Shown: piece after piece, positions 63,024 through 64,000 of the stretch
Layout: each line of letters opens with the position of its first letter
How positions within the stretch are numbered: position 1 is the stretch's first letter
Assembly (NCBI RefSeq): GCF_014596725.1
Contig: NZ_JACVEG010000002.1
Location: 744,001 to 808,000, forward strand
Length of the DNA: 64,000 nt
DNA from: Vibrio sp. Y2-5
GTDB taxonomy: Bacteria > Pseudomonadota > Gammaproteobacteria > Enterobacterales > Vibrionaceae
Direction: 5' to 3'
The notes under the pieces: generated by a model
What the model saw: the letters and a program-made list of their open reading frames with translations, nothing else
Told to the model about the DNA's origin: nothing
Databases searched by the model: none
Position numbers and translations under genes: made by a program

Positions 63024-64000
63024 ATGAAGAGTTTTTCCTTTAAAAACAAAATTATATCGCTAATTGTTGCCATAATCGCTATCACTATTTTTGTTTCGTT
63101 TCTAAGTGTAAACCACTTTATCAGTTCCTATATCTATCAGTCAGATATAGAAAGGATTGAACATAACATCGAGCTAGTAAACCGAACTCTGGAAGGTGAG
63201 CTACGCGACAAGATCAGTCTGGCGAAAAGCCTTAAGTTCAACATGATGGACATCGGCACGACAAAAGAGTCGGCGGGTTTCACTCATATTGTTCGATTAG
63301 CAAGTAGCTATGCGTTTGATGATTCTGGCAGAGTGCTAGAGCAAGACGAAACGCAAAAGTACATCACAATGGCAGAGAGCCTGACTTCTGAACCCACAGT
63401 GAGTGAAGTCATTGTTGTTGATGGTCAGCCTACATTGAACATCTCTATTAAACACCTTGATGGTTCATCCAACTTTTTCACGCTAAGTTTAAGTGGATTG
63501 AAACCAATTCTAGAAGCCTACTCTTTATCAGGCAGCTACATGGAATTGATTTCATCGAACAATATTACGATTTTCTCTGATAAGGCTGGCGAGAACCTGA
63601 TACCTGTTGAACGCAAGTTTGATATTAGCGGTCAGACATGGGCACTTAACGGTTATATTGACCTTGATAATATTCAAGCAAATACCGACAGTTTGAACTG
63701 GAAAATTACCATGGCATTGCTCGTTTGCGCTGCGATCATTATCGGTTTAAGTATCGCAATGCTGCACTACGCATTTAAACCGTTGTTGCGTCTTAAAGAG
63801 CTGGTGGCCGATCTTTCACAAGGTAACGGTGACTTAACCCAACGTTTGAGCGTGACATCAAATGATGAAATCGGCCAGATTTCAACGTCTATTAACCGTT
63901 TCATTGAACAGCTGCAGGGTATGTTTATCGAAGTCTCTAACTCGTCTGAGAAAATTGATTCAGCGGTTAACCATTTGAGCAGTCAGTCTGAATCAAACAT
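63024..64000 (+). CDS. Methyl-accepting chemotaxis protein (second of a tandem pair, partial)
   Basis: The first 325 codons are present; the gene runs out of the window. It is nearly colinear with the first receptor: helix 1 KNKIISLIVAIIAITIFV, similar sensor with DDSGRVLEQDETQ instead of [13 protein letters not shown], helix 2 ITMALLVCAAIIIGLSIAML, then HAMP nearly identical ([20 protein letters not shown]). The sensor part differs most, so ligand range has probably changed after duplication. Confidence 0.92.
   Translation, partial: MKSFSFKNKIISLIVAIIAITIFVSFLSVNHFISSYIYQSDIERIEHNIELVNRTLEGELRDKISLAKSLKFNMMDIGTTKESAGFTHIVRLASSYAFDDSGRVLEQDETQKYITMAESLTSEPTVSEVIVVDGQPTLNISIKHLDGSSNFFTLSLSGLKPILEAYSLSGSYMELISSNNITIFSDKAGENLIPVERKFDISGQTWALNGYIDLDNIQANTDSLNWKITMALLVCAAIIIGLSIAMLHYAFKPLLRLKELVADLSQGNGDLTQRLSVTSNDEIGQISTSINRFIEQLQGMFIEVSNSSEKIDSAVNHLSSQSESN

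Overview
The window reads as chromosome of a Vibrio. The host genes (rutR-rutABCDEF, ydfG, ribB, eamA, a Fur-type iron uptake set, tandem chemoreceptors) and a P2-like prophage of the Vibrio K139/kappa type both point that way; species cannot be fixed from sequence alone.

Bases 1-35,220 are the right-hand part of a prophage inserted in guaC. The window opens inside a defence cargo: the end of an adenine-type DNA methyltransferase, a protein with two GHKL ATPase domains, a receiver-like protein, an unknown His-rich protein and, convergent, a small PD-(D/E)XK-like protein. Then come the CI repressor (minus strand), Cox, CII, the HUH replication protein A, a LexA-box gene, an Ogr activator, three accessory genes, a candidate cos site (12,371), a Mu-type baseplate operon, tail fibre, lysis genes, a HEPN-LOTUS accessory gene, P2-type portal/terminase/capsid/tail genes, a tape measure protein, lysogeny genes and attR in the guaC 3' end (about 34,965). 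The three late operons share a TTCTA-N11-TAGAA dyad that is probably the Ogr site.

Bases 35,220-43,250 are a decayed second element at the same attachment gene. It keeps a 5mC methyltransferase, a second double-GHKL protein, a second receiver-like protein and a convergent HNH nuclease, followed by the 3' end of a second CI repressor and a broken Cox gene. Both elements therefore have the same plan: methyltransferase > double-GHKL ATPase > receiver-like protein, meeting a nuclease (clear HNH in one, tentative in the other) that is translated directly behind the repressor. This repeated plan is the most interesting signal in the window: a methyltransferase / two-component-like / nuclease defence system loaded in a repressor-proximal cargo slot.

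From 43,267 the sequence is host-like: a MetE-like pseudogene, rutR and a rut pyrimidine-degradation operon extended by an NCS1 permease, ydfG and ribB (FMN supply), with a RutR palindrome and an FNR-type palindrome in front of rutA. Then a ZIP metal transporter, a lactonase-fold protein, eamA, a Fur-bracketed iron/siderophore or cobalamin ABC transporter, a DUF6279-like lipoprotein and two tandem methyl-accepting chemotaxis proteins, the second cut by the window end. No tRNA, rRNA, CRISPR array, transposase or integrase gene was seen; the integrase and the 5' part of guaC should lie left of the window.
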